This document shows positions 1-6,231 of a DNA stretch of 8,326 bases, piece after piece. The position numbers and the translations under genes are program-made. How positions within the stretch are numbered: position 1 is the first letter of the stretch; the number at the start of each line of letters is the position of its first letter. The stretch comes from Pelagibius sp050290145 (GTDB taxonomy: Bacteria > Pseudomonadota > Alphaproteobacteria > Kiloniellales > Kiloniellaceae). The stretch lies in contig JBNKHC010000168.1 of the NCBI GenBank assembly GCA_050290145.1, positions 1-8,326 of the forward strand, in the 5' to 3' direction. A model generated the notes under the pieces. That model saw only the letters and a program-made list of their open reading frames with translations. It ran no database searches and was not told the DNA's origin.

Positions 1-1
1 C

Positions 2-433
2 ATCTTCGGCGCCATGCTGGTCGCCAACCTGGGTTTCCTCGCCATCGGCCTGGTCGGCGCCAAGTTCTTCTCGCTCGTCACCTTCGTGCCGAACCGCCTG
101 CTGTGGCCGGCGGTCTTCGTCTTCTCGATGATCGGCTCCTACGCCTACGGCGCCTCCCTGTTCGACGTCTGGGTGATGCTGATTTCCGGTATCGTCGGCT
201 TCCTCATGATGCGCCACGGCTTCTCGCCGGCCCCGCTGGTGATGGGGCTGATCCTCGGCAAGCTGGTGGAGGAGACCTTCTCCCAGTCGATGATCATCTA
301 CGACAACGACTTCTTCCGCCTCTTTGAGAGCCCCATCGTGCTGCTGTTCTTCGCGCTGACCCTGCTCAGCCTCTCCTCGCCGCTCTGGGCCCTGTTCCGT
401 GACCGGCGCCGCTCGGCCAAAGAGGCGACCTGA
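2..433 (+). CDS. tctA: Tripartite tricarboxylate transporter, large membrane subunit TctA (C-terminal part)
   Basis: This is the C-terminal 143 residues of a TctA-type permease, the large membrane subunit of tripartite tricarboxylate transporters, which import citrate-like or other carboxylates across the inner membrane with a periplasmic binding protein (TctC) and a small membrane subunit (TctB). The frame is already open at the left edge, so the start and roughly the first 70% (about 500 residues in full members) lie outside. The visible part shows the family's closing pattern: an N-G/F-rich helix, a conserved 'FVPNRLLWP' turn, a helix ending 'GSYAYGAS', the 'MMRHGFSPAPLVMGLILG' segment with its conserved PAPLV core, 'EETFSQS', and a last hydrophobic helix at about residues 108-131 followed by a basic tail. 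TctB and TctC are not in the window and, if present, should lie upstream. The stop overlaps the ribosome site of the next gene. Family assignment is firm; substrate is unknown. Confidence 0.93.
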   Translation: MFGAMLVANLGFLAIGLVGAKFFSLVTFVPNRLLWPAVFVFSMIGSYAYGASLFDVWVMLISGIVGFLMMRHGFSPAPLVMGLILGKLVEETFSQSMIIYDNDFFRLFESPIVLLFFALTLLSLSSPLWALFRDRRRSAKEAT

Positions 434-442
434 GGGTCGAGG

Positions 443-1192
443 ATGAACTCGGGAGACGCATACAGGGTGGCGATCGTCACCGGCGCGGCGCGCAACATCG
501 GCCGCGCAGCGGCGCTGGCGCTGGCGCGCCAGGGTTTCGCCGTTCTGGTGCACAGCGGCTCCGACCTGGAGGGCGCCGAGGAGACGGCGCAGCAGGTCGA
601 GCAGGAAGGCCGCCCGGCTGTAACTCTGCTCGGCGACCTCACCGAGGAGGCGATGGCCGCGCGGCTGGTCGAGGCGGCCGGCGCGTTGGGCCAGCCGGCT
701 GTCCTGGTGAACAATGCGGCGTTGCGCCGGGCTGTGCCCTTCGAGGAGATGGACCTGGCGGAGTGGCGCGAAGTCCTGGCAATCAACCTGGATGCCGCCT
801 TCCTCTGCAGCCGCGCCATGATCACGCCAATGCTGGACGCGGGCTGGGGACGGATCATCAACATCGGCGGCATGTCCGGCCACATGGGGGCGGCGAAACG
901 GGCCCATGTGGTGACCTCCAAGGCCGCCCTGGTCGGCCTGTCCAAGGCGCTGGCAATCGAATACGCCGGGCGCGGGGTCACGGCCAACTGCGTCGTTCCC
1001 GGCGAGATCGAGACCCGGCGCGGCGCCTCGGCGGGGGCGCGCGGCCAGCATCCGGGCAAGGCCCTGCCGCCGGTCGGCCGGCGCGGCACGCCGCAGGAGG
1101 TCGCCGCCGTCATCGCCCTGCTCTGCGGGCCCGAATCGGACTACCTGACCGGCCAGACTTTCCACGTCAACGGCGGGACCTATCTGCCATGA
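443..1192 (+). CDS. Short-chain dehydrogenase/reductase (SDR) family protein lacking the catalytic Ser and Tyr
   Basis: The 249-residue length and Rossmann fold are typical of a classical SDR. The nucleotide-binding motif is T13-G20 (TGAARNIG, with Asn at 18 where a Gly is usual), NNA at 90-92 and the helix Asn N115 are kept, and the C-terminus has the 'TGQTFHVNGGTYLP' ending common in SDRs. However, the catalytic site is altered. Counting back from Lys160, the Tyr of YxxxK is Val156, and the Ser expected 13 residues earlier is Gly143, in 'NIGGMSGHMG'. The protein may therefore bind NAD(P) without classical SDR chemistry, or use other residues; from memory, SDRs with an 'NIGG...RAHVV..K' pattern exist as a subgroup, which I could not check. 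The start is supported by GAGGG at 432-436, six bases upstream. It lies 9 bases after tctA and overlaps the next gene by 4 bases, so it is clearly cotranscribed. Its reaction in the pathway is unknown. Confidence 0.9.
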   Translation: MNSGDAYRVAIVTGAARNIGRAAALALARQGFAVLVHSGSDLEGAEETAQQVEQEGRPAVTLLGDLTEEAMAARLVEAAGALGQPAVLVNNAALRRAVPFEEMDLAEWREVLAINLDAAFLCSRAMITPMLDAGWGRIINIGGMSGHMGAAKRAHVVTSKAALVGLSKALAIEYAGRGVTANCVVPGEIETRRGASAGARGQHPGKALPPVGRRGTPQEVAAVIALLCGPESDYLTGQTFHVNGGTYLP

Positions 1193-2589
1193 GCGAGGCC
1201 GGCATCCTGAGGCAGGAAGAGGCGGCGCTGGCCGAGGTCATCGCGGGCTGGGCCGACGGGCTCTCGGCGCAGGCAATCCCGCCGGCGGTGCGCGAGGCGC
1301 TGACCCGCACCCTGATGGACTCGCTGGGCCTCATGGTCGCGGCGCGGCGCGAGTCCTACATCGAGTCCATCGTGCAGGCCGCCGACGGCGAAGGGCCCTG
1401 CAGCATCGTCGGCCGCGCCGGCGGTTTCGACGTGATGACGGCGGCCCTGGCCAACGGCACCGCCGTTCACGGCGAGGACTACGACGACACCTTCGAGGGT
1501 ACGCCGGTCCATGTCGGCGCGGTCATGGTGCCGGCCATCCTGGCGGCCGGCGAGCAGCGCAACCTTTCGGGCGAGGACCTGCTGCGCGGGCTCGCCGTTG
1601 GCGCGGAGCTGATCTGCCGGCTCGCCCTGGTCGCGCCCACGGCCATGCACCGCCAGGGCTTCCATCCCACCGCGGTCTGCGGCGCCTTCGGCGCGGCGGC
1701 GGGGGTGGCGACCGCCCTGCGCCTGCCGCCGGCGCAGATCGCCTCGGCGCTGGGCATCGTCGGCTCCATGGCCTCGGGCATCATCGAGTACCTGGCCGAA
1801 GGCACCTGGACCAAGCGCCTGCATCCCGGCTGGGCGGCCGGCGCCGGCTGGCGCGCGGCGCGGCTGGCGGAAAGCGGCTTCGTCGGGCCGCGCACCGTTT
1901 TCGAGGGCGAGCACGGCGCCTTCCATGCCTTCGCCGTTCCCGGCATTGCACGCGACTTCTCGCACCTGGCCGAGGGCTGGGGCAGCCGCTGGGAGGTCGC
2001 GAACCTGGCGTTCAAGCCCTATGCCTGCGGGACCATGGCGCAGCCCTTCATCGACTGCGCCCTCAAGCTGCGCGGTGAGGTTCCCCAGCTTTCCGAGATC
2101 ACTGGCATCGTCGCCAAGGTCGGCGAGGGAACGGTGCACCGCCTGTGGGAGCCGCGCGCGGAAAAGGCCCGTCCCTCGACGCCCTATGGCGCCAAGTTCT
2201 CGGTGCCCTACTGCGTCGCGGTGGCGCTGCACGACGGCGGCGCGGGCCTGGAGCAGTTCACCGAGGCGCGCATCGCGGACCCGGCGGTGCTCGCCCAGGC
2301 GGCCAAGGTGTCCTATGAGATCGACCCGGAGAACGAATATCCCCGGAACTACACCGGCGACCTGATCGTGACGCTCAAGGACGGCCGGCGGCTGGAGGCG
2401 AACCAGCCCTGCCTGCGCGGCGGCCGCGGCGCGCCGCTGGAGGAGGCCGAGCTGTGGCGGAAGTTCCGCGACAACGTGCGCTTCGGCGGCTGGAGCGACG
2501 ACCAGGCCGAGGCGCTGGCCGCCTTCGCCCGCACCGCCTTCACCGCCGCGGGCGCCGGCGGCCTGCAGCAGGTCGCGCGGCAGAGCTAG
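1189..2589 (+). CDS. MmgE/PrpD family protein (2-methylcitrate dehydratase / cis-aconitate decarboxylase superfamily)
   Basis: The 466 residues match the usual length of the MmgE/PrpD family, whose members dehydrate 2-methylcitrate (PrpD) or decarboxylate cis-aconitate (IRG1/CAD), among less well-known reactions on hydroxy- or unsaturated polycarboxylates in the cytoplasm. Visible landmarks in order are: the N-terminal helical domain; H94-G-E-D97-Y-D-D-T101 (family form 'HalDfDDT'); His108; H159-P-T; and the T-K209-R-L-H212-P-G block followed by 'FEGEHGAF' at about 238-245, typical of the family's lid region. Asp97, Thr101, His159 and Lys209 line up with residues reported as active-site in mammalian cis-aconitate decarboxylase (numbers from memory). 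The ATG start overlaps the SDR stop in ATGA, implying translational coupling. The frame stays open further upstream (from 763), but that part is only the SDR read in another frame. Placed between a carboxylate importer and a CoA-transferase, it probably makes the acid that is then activated. The exact substrate is not determined. Confidence 0.92.
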   Translation: MSEAGILRQEEAALAEVIAGWADGLSAQAIPPAVREALTRTLMDSLGLMVAARRESYIESIVQAADGEGPCSIVGRAGGFDVMTAALANGTAVHGEDYDDTFEGTPVHVGAVMVPAILAAGEQRNLSGEDLLRGLAVGAELICRLALVAPTAMHRQGFHPTAVCGAFGAAAGVATALRLPPAQIASALGIVGSMASGIIEYLAEGTWTKRLHPGWAAGAGWRAARLAESGFVGPRTVFEGEHGAFHAFAVPGIARDFSHLAEGWGSRWEVANLAFKPYACGTMAQPFIDCALKLRGEVPQLSEITGIVAKVGEGTVHRLWEPRAEKARPSTPYGAKFSVPYCVAVALHDGGAGLEQFTEARIADPAVLAQAAKVSYEIDPENEYPRNYTGDLIVTLKDGRRLEANQPCLRGGRGAPLEEAELWRKFRDNVRFGGWSDDQAEALAAFARTAFTAAGAGGLQQVARQS

Positions 2590-2611
2590 AACCGCGAGCG
2601 AGGAGACAGGT

Positions 2612-3805
2612 ATGACCCATGTTCCGGCCTCTGAAGCCCTCTCGCACATCCGCGTGCTGGACGTGACGCGGGTGCGCTCGGGCCCGACGGCGGCCCGCCA
2701 GCTCGCCGACTGGGGGGCGGATGTCATCAAGATCGAGCCGCCGGAAAGCCTGGAGCCCGACGGGGCGCTGGGCGCCGGCCGCAACACGCCCGACTTCCAG
2801 AACCTGCAGCGCAACAAGCGCAGCCTGACCCTCAATCTGAAGGACCCTGAGGGCCTGGCGATCTTCTACAAGCTGGTCGAGAAGGCTGACGTGGTGATCG
2901 AGAACTTCCGTCCCGACGTGAAGGAGCGCCTGAAGATCGACTATCCGGCGCTGAAGGCGATCAACCCGCGCATCGTCCTGGCCAGCATTTCCGGCTTCGG
3001 CCAGGACGGCCCCTATGCCAAGCGTCCGGGCTTCGACCAGATCGCCCAGGGCATGGGCGGCTTGATGTCGATCACCGGGGAGCCGGGGCGCGGACCCTAC
3101 CGCGTCGGTATTCCGCTGGCCGACCTGACGGCGGGGCTGTTCTGCGCCCACGGCATCCTGGTCGCCCTGATCAGCCGCGAGAAGTCGGGCGAGGGCCAGT
3201 GGCTGCACACCTCGCTGCTGCAGTCGCAGATCTTCATGCTGGATTTCCAGGCCGCCCGCTGGCTGACCAAGGGCGAGGTGCCGGACCAGGCCGGCAACAA
3301 CCATCCCACCAGCGTGCCCACCGGCGTCTTCAAGACCGTGGACGGCGCCGTCAACATCGCGGTGGCCGGCGAGACCATCTGGCAACGCTTCGCCAAGGCG
3401 GTCGGCAGGCCCGAATGGATTGACAGCGACGACTACAAGGACAACGCCGCGCGCCTGGCGCGCCGCGACGAGCTGAACGGGAAGATCGAGGAAATCACCA
3501 GCACCTGGAAGAGCAACGACCTGGTGACCATGCTGCTGGACAAGGGCGTGCCCTGTGGCGAGATCAACCGCATCGACGAGGTCTTCGAGGACCCGCAGGT
3601 CCAGCACCTGGGCATCGCCCAGGAGGCCGAGACCCTGCCCTTCGGCAAGACACGCCTGCTGGGTCAGCCGGTCGTCCTGACCGGCACGCCCAGCCGCATC
3701 GTGCAGCACCCGCCGGAGCGCGGCGAGAACACCCAGGAGATCCTTGCGGAGATCGGCTATGACGGCGAGCGTGTCAGCGACCTGCGGCAGCGCCAGGTCA
3801 TCTAG
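2612..3805 (+). CDS. CaiB/BaiF family (class III) CoA-transferase
   Basis: A 397-residue class III CoA-transferase, which moves CoA between carboxylic acids (for example from succinyl-CoA or another thioester to the pathway acid) through an aspartyl-CoA anhydride. The N-terminal pattern is typical: 'RVLDVTRVRSGPTAARQLADWGADVIKIE' spans about residues 14-42, followed by N68-K-R-S-L-T-L-N-L at 68-76 and V-I-E-N-F-R-P at 95-101. The catalytic Asp is most likely D171 in 'GIPLADLTAG', matching Asp169 of formyl-CoA transferase. 'GEGQWLHTSLLQSQ' and the later 'NNHPTSVPTGVF' are also family blocks. The start has a strong ribosome site, AGGAG at 2601-2605, six bases from the ATG. It follows the MmgE/PrpD gene by 22 bases and precedes the crotonase gene by 23 bases, so it almost certainly activates the product or substrate of those enzymes. 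Which acid and which CoA donor it uses cannot be read from sequence. Confidence 0.94.
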   Translation: MTHVPASEALSHIRVLDVTRVRSGPTAARQLADWGADVIKIEPPESLEPDGALGAGRNTPDFQNLQRNKRSLTLNLKDPEGLAIFYKLVEKADVVIENFRPDVKERLKIDYPALKAINPRIVLASISGFGQDGPYAKRPGFDQIAQGMGGLMSITGEPGRGPYRVGIPLADLTAGLFCAHGILVALISREKSGEGQWLHTSLLQSQIFMLDFQAARWLTKGEVPDQAGNNHPTSVPTGVFKTVDGAVNIAVAGETIWQRFAKAVGRPEWIDSDDYKDNAARLARRDELNGKIEEITSTWKSNDLVTMLLDKGVPCGEINRIDEVFEDPQVQHLGIAQEAETLPFGKTRLLGQPVVLTGTPSRIVQHPPERGENTQEILAEIGYDGERVSDLRQRQVI

Positions 3806-3815
3806 CCGCCGAAAT

Positions 3816-3820
3816 GGAGA
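3816..3820 (+). promoter_or_regulatory. Ribosome binding site deciding the crotonase start
   Basis: GGAGA lies eight bases before the ATG at 3829. An in-frame ATG at 3814 has no purine-rich site upstream and itself overlaps this GGAGA, so 3829 is the better-supported start. This is a sequence-based judgement. Confidence 0.55.
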
Positions 3821-3828
3821 GCAAAGTT

Positions 3829-4641
3829 ATGGCGAGTGAGGCAGCGACGGATCAGCAGAGCGACAAGATGCTCGGCCGCAGGGACGGCGCGATCGGTCAC
3901 CTGATCTTCAACAATCCGGAAAAGCACAACGCGGTCTCCCTGGAGATGTGGGACGCGGCGGACCGCATCCTCGACGACTTCGCCGCCGACGGCGGGGTCC
4001 GCGTCGTGGTGCTCTCGGGCGCGGGCGGCAAGTCCTTCGTCTCCGGCGCCGATATCTCGAAGTTCGAGAAGGAGCGCGGCTCCGAGGAAGCCGTGCATCA
4101 CTACAACGAGCGCGTCAAGAGCGTCTACGAGCGGATTGAGCTCTTCGCCAAGCCGACCATCGCCATGGTCAACGGCTACTGCCTGGGCGGCGGCCTGAAC
4201 CTCGCCGCCGCCTGCGACCTGCGTTTCTGTTCGGCCAAGTCGAAGTTCGGCATGCCGGCGGCGCGCCTGGCGCTGGGCTATCCCTATCCGGCGATCCGCC
4301 GCCTGATCAACGCCGTCGGCCCCGCGGCCGCCAAGTACCTGATGTTCTCGGCCGAGCGCATCGACGCCGAGGAGGCCTTCCGCCTCGGCCTGGTGCAGAA
4401 GGTGCTGCCGGAGGAGGAGCTGGAAAGCTTCGTCACCGGCTTCGCCGGGCGCATCGCCGGCAACGCGCCGCTGACGGTCAAGGCCATGAAGGCGATCACC
4501 AACGAAGTCCTGAAGGATCCCGAGGACACCGACCTCGCGCTCTGCGACCGCCTGGTGGCCGAATGCTTTGCCAGCGAGGACTACAAGGAAGGCCGCCGCG
4601 CCTTCATGGAAAAGCGCGACCCGGACTTCAAGGGGCGCTAG
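3829..4641 (+). CDS. Enoyl-CoA hydratase/isomerase (crotonase) family protein lacking both catalytic Glu
   Basis: A 270-residue crotonase-fold protein (275 if started at 3814). The fold's CoA-binding and oxyanion-hole signatures are clear: 'SGADISKF' at 72-79 and V114-N-G-Y-C-L-G-G-G122, then 'AAACDLRFCS' and a C-terminal helical region ending 'EKRDPDFKGR', a common crotonase tail. The two glutamates used by classical enoyl-CoA hydratase (Glu144 and Glu164 of the rat enzyme) are absent. The first position is Asn124 in GGGLNL and the second is Ala144 in 'FGMPAARLALGYPYPAIRRL'. So the fold is certain, but hydration of a 2-enoyl-CoA is not; isomerase, decarboxylase, hydrolase or lyase activity on an acyl-CoA is possible. 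It is the last gene of the plus-strand unit, 23 bases after the CoA-transferase, whose acyl-CoA product it likely takes. Its stop shares CTAG with the stop of the convergent regulator gene. Confidence 0.9.
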   Translation: MASEAATDQQSDKMLGRRDGAIGHLIFNNPEKHNAVSLEMWDAADRILDDFAADGGVRVVVLSGAGGKSFVSGADISKFEKERGSEEAVHHYNERVKSVYERIELFAKPTIAMVNGYCLGGGLNLAAACDLRFCSAKSKFGMPAARLALGYPYPAIRRLINAVGPAAAKYLMFSAERIDAEEAFRLGLVQKVLPEEELESFVTGFAGRIAGNAPLTVKAMKAITNEVLKDPEDTDLALCDRLVAECFASEDYKEGRRAFMEKRDPDFKGR

Positions 4642-5381
4642 GCGCCGCGGGTCTGGCGCCCGGCGGTGTCCCGCGCCCCGGTGATCTCCTGGGCGCGTTC
4701 GGCCTCCATGGCCGCCAGCAGGCGGTGCTTGGCGGCCAGCACGTGGCTCTTCATTGAAACCCCCGCGGCGATGGGGTCGCGCGAGGCGATGGCCTCGACG
4801 ATCTGCCGGTGCTCCTCGTTGGAGATCCGCATGGAACCGGATTGCAGCAGGCCCTTGCGCCGGAAGAGGTGCAGCTCCTTGATCAGGCTCTTGTAGAGAC
4901 GCTCCAGGCGCCGGTTGTTGGCATAGGCCAGCAGCGCGTTGTGGAATTCCAGGTTCGTCGGGTAGTAGCTCTCCAGGTCGCGCTCGGCCGCGGCTCGGTC
5001 CATCTTGTCGACCAGGTCGAAGAGCGAGGCGATCTGGGCGTCGCTGGCCTGGTCGGCGATCAGCCGGCCCATGAGCTCGTCGAGGGCGGAGCGCACGTCA
5101 TAGACCTCCAGCGCCTCGCGCAGGTCGAGCTCGCGCACGAAAACGCCGCGGTTGGGGATGGCGACCAGCAGGCCTTCCTGGGCCAGGGCCCGGCAGGCTT
5201 CGCGCAGGGGGCCCCGGCTGGTGCCGAACTTCTCGGACAGGGCGATCTCGTTCACCCTGTCGCCGCCGCGCAACTCGCCGTTCATGATCATGTTCTCGAT
5301 CGCCGCCTGTACGCGGGTGGTCAGGGGCCCGCTGCCGTTTCCCCTATGATCGTCGCCCCTGCGATCGCCTGCGCTGCTCAC
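4638..5381 (-). CDS. GntR family transcriptional regulator, FCD (FadR/VanR-type) subfamily
   Basis: A 247-residue DNA-binding regulator. After a short polar N-terminus there is a winged helix-turn-helix at about 20-86 ('ALSEKFGTSRGPLREACRAL' is the recognition region, 'NRGVFV' the wing). An all-helical FCD ligand-binding domain follows at about 90-220. The FCD metal/ligand residues are visible as N143-x3-H147, H191 and H213. FCD regulators usually sense a carboxylic acid or related metabolite and repress nearby catabolic genes until it is present. That fits this locus, though the effector is unknown. It starts with GTG, supported by AAGGGG (5388-5393 on the minus strand) six bases upstream; the first internal Met is residue 31, already inside the DNA-binding domain, so GTG is required. 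It is convergent with the crotonase gene and divergent from the thioesterase gene. The last 20 residues are polar and probably disordered. Confidence 0.94.
   Translation of the reverse strand: MSSAGDRRGDDHRGNGSGPLTTRVQAAIENMIMNGELRGGDRVNEIALSEKFGTSRGPLREACRALAQEGLLVAIPNRGVFVRELDLREALEVYDVRSALDELMGRLIADQASDAQIASLFDLVDKMDRAAAERDLESYYPTNLEFHNALLAYANNRRLERLYKSLIKELHLFRRKGLLQSGSMRISNEEHRQIVEAIASRDPIAAGVSMKSHVLAAKHRLLAAMEAERAQEITGARDTAGRQTRGA
4641..4660. terminator. Possible short GC stem at the convergent gene junction
   Basis: GGCGCC at 4641-4646 and again at 4655-4660 can pair across an 8-base loop, just where the crotonase and regulator genes meet. There is no T-run on either side, so it is not a classical intrinsic terminator. 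It is the only stem candidate I see at the junction, and it lies inside the end of the regulator gene. Confidence 0.2.
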
Positions 5382-5742
5382 CGTAAACCCCTTGAAGGCT
5401 CAACTCCGAAATCAGGCCTCTATTGTCGACGAAACGGGCCTGAACCTAAATCCAAAAATACGCCAATTCCGTGGAAAAAGGCAGCTTTTGTGCCGTCTTT
5501 ATGCCCTCAGGGGCGGCTTTGGAATGTCGGCAGTCCGGGTAGGATGCCTGGCCGGGCCTTTCCAGCGCCCGCCGCCCGGGCCCGCAAGCGCGCCCAGTCC
5601 AGCGCGCCCAGTCTGAGGAGGCCCGCAAGGTCAGGATCCGCGACGGGCAGCTCGACCGCTCCCGGGTGGACAAGACCTTGATCGAAAGGGGCTGCGCGTT
5701 CATAGACTAGGTGGCTGCGCAACTTGGGGTGCCGGATCGGGG
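5382..5742. other. Intergenic region between divergent regulator and thioesterase genes
   Basis: About 360 bases with no gene I can support. The part nearest the regulator holds an AT-rich patch (about 5444-5500) unlike the surrounding GC-rich coding DNA, where promoters are likely. A TTGTCGAC site is at 5423-5430. The right half (about 5543-5710) is GC-rich and reads without stops on the plus strand up to a TAG at 5708-5710, ending in a coding-like tail (VDKTLIERGCAFID), but it has no ATG or GTG start. The minus strand is also open there. I do not recognise either translation. It may be a gene remnant or chance openness in GC-rich DNA. Confidence 0.6.
5423..5430. promoter_or_regulatory. Candidate regulator operator TTGTCGAC
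   Basis: TTGT followed by a GTCGAC palindromic core, 42 bases before the GTG start of the regulator gene. It resembles TTGTATAC found before the isomerase gene at 7480-7487, and FCD-type GntR proteins often bind short palindromes of the TTGTnnACAA kind. The right arm here (GA instead of AA) is imperfect. If real, it could mediate autoregulation. This is inference from pattern only. Confidence 0.25.
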
Positions 5743-6132
5743 ATGAGGGATCCAAAGGACTGGAAGAAGCCGTCGCGCTATTTCGAAACCCTCGGCATGC
5801 GCCTTTCCGGCAGTGCTGAGGACAGCGCGACGGTGGAGCTCGCCTTCTCGGAGGCCTTCGGCAACCGCAAGGGCGACGTGCACGGCGGCGTCATCGCCGG
5901 CCTCATCGACATTTCGATGTCGGAGGCGATCCGTACAACCCTGACCGACTTCAAGGGGCTGTCCACGATCTCCATGTCGATCAACTACCTGGACGTCGCC
6001 CGGGGCGATCTGACCGGCATCGGCCGGGTTACCCGCAAAGGCAGAACGACCGCCTTCGCTTCTGCCGAGGTCCGCGACCGGGCGGGCAATCTCGTGGCCA
6101 GCGGACAGGGTTCCTTCCGCATCATCCGATAG
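5743..6132 (+). CDS. PaaI-like hotdog-fold acyl-CoA thioesterase
   Basis: A 129-residue single hotdog-domain protein of the PaaI thioesterase family, which hydrolyses acyl- or aryl-acyl-CoA in the cytoplasm, often to rescue CoA from dead-end thioesters. The defining segment is present: N41-R-K-G-D-V-H47-G-G-V-I-A-G-L-I-D56. His47-Gly-Gly forms the CoA/oxyanion region and Asp56 is the expected catalytic acid on the central helix. The 'SMSINYLDVARGDL' strand and the 'A.VRDRAGNLVASGQGSFRI' end are standard for the family, and the length is normal. The ATG is the only sensible start; the ribosome site is weak (GGAT/GGGG just upstream), and nearby GTG and TTG codons are out of frame. It is the first gene of the right-hand unit and is 99 bases before the GltS-type carrier gene. 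A housekeeping role for the CoA-based pathway to its left is plausible but unproven. Confidence 0.88.
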   Translation: MRDPKDWKKPSRYFETLGMRLSGSAEDSATVELAFSEAFGNRKGDVHGGVIAGLIDISMSEAIRTTLTDFKGLSTISMSINYLDVARGDLTGIGRVTRKGRTTAFASAEVRDRAGNLVASGQGSFRIIR

Positions 6133-6231
6133 CGGAGACGCCGGCCCGGCATTTCGGCCACCAAGACACTGGTGCGGCTTTGGCCTCTGCTGCATTGTTG
6201 TCGCTCTTTCGGGCGCTCGGAGCGGTGCGGG

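Noticed and set aside
298..1113. 271-codon minus-strand open frame opposite the tctA end and the SDR gene
   Set aside because: Low-complexity Arg/Ala/Ser-rich translation with no family motif; the plus strand encodes clear proteins here. It is a product of high GC content.
763..1188. N-terminal extension of the MmgE/PrpD protein by 142 residues
   Set aside because: The extra part is only the SDR gene read in another frame; family similarity starts after the ATG at 1189, which overlaps the SDR stop.
1189..2589. A standard 2-methylcitrate cycle operon (prpD with prpF)
   Set aside because: No methylcitrate synthase or methylisocitrate lyase gene is present; the neighbours are a CoA-transferase and a crotonase, and the PrpF-family gene is in a separate unit and looks closer to GalD.
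1180..2835. 551-codon minus-strand open frame opposite the MmgE/PrpD gene
   Set aside because: Long, but rich in Arg, Gly, Ala and His without domain signatures, and exactly opposite a well-recognised gene.
2540..3709. 389-codon minus-strand open frame opposite the CoA-transferase gene
   Set aside because: The translation has no recognisable domain; the plus strand holds conserved CaiB/BaiF motifs throughout.
4809..5681. 290-codon plus-strand open frame opposite the GntR gene
   Set aside because: No family motif, and it overlaps a clear FCD-GntR gene on the minus strand.
6172..6231. GTG start 20 codons upstream for the symporter
   Set aside because: The added residues have no similarity to GltS N-termini, and ATG 6232 gives the usual family length.
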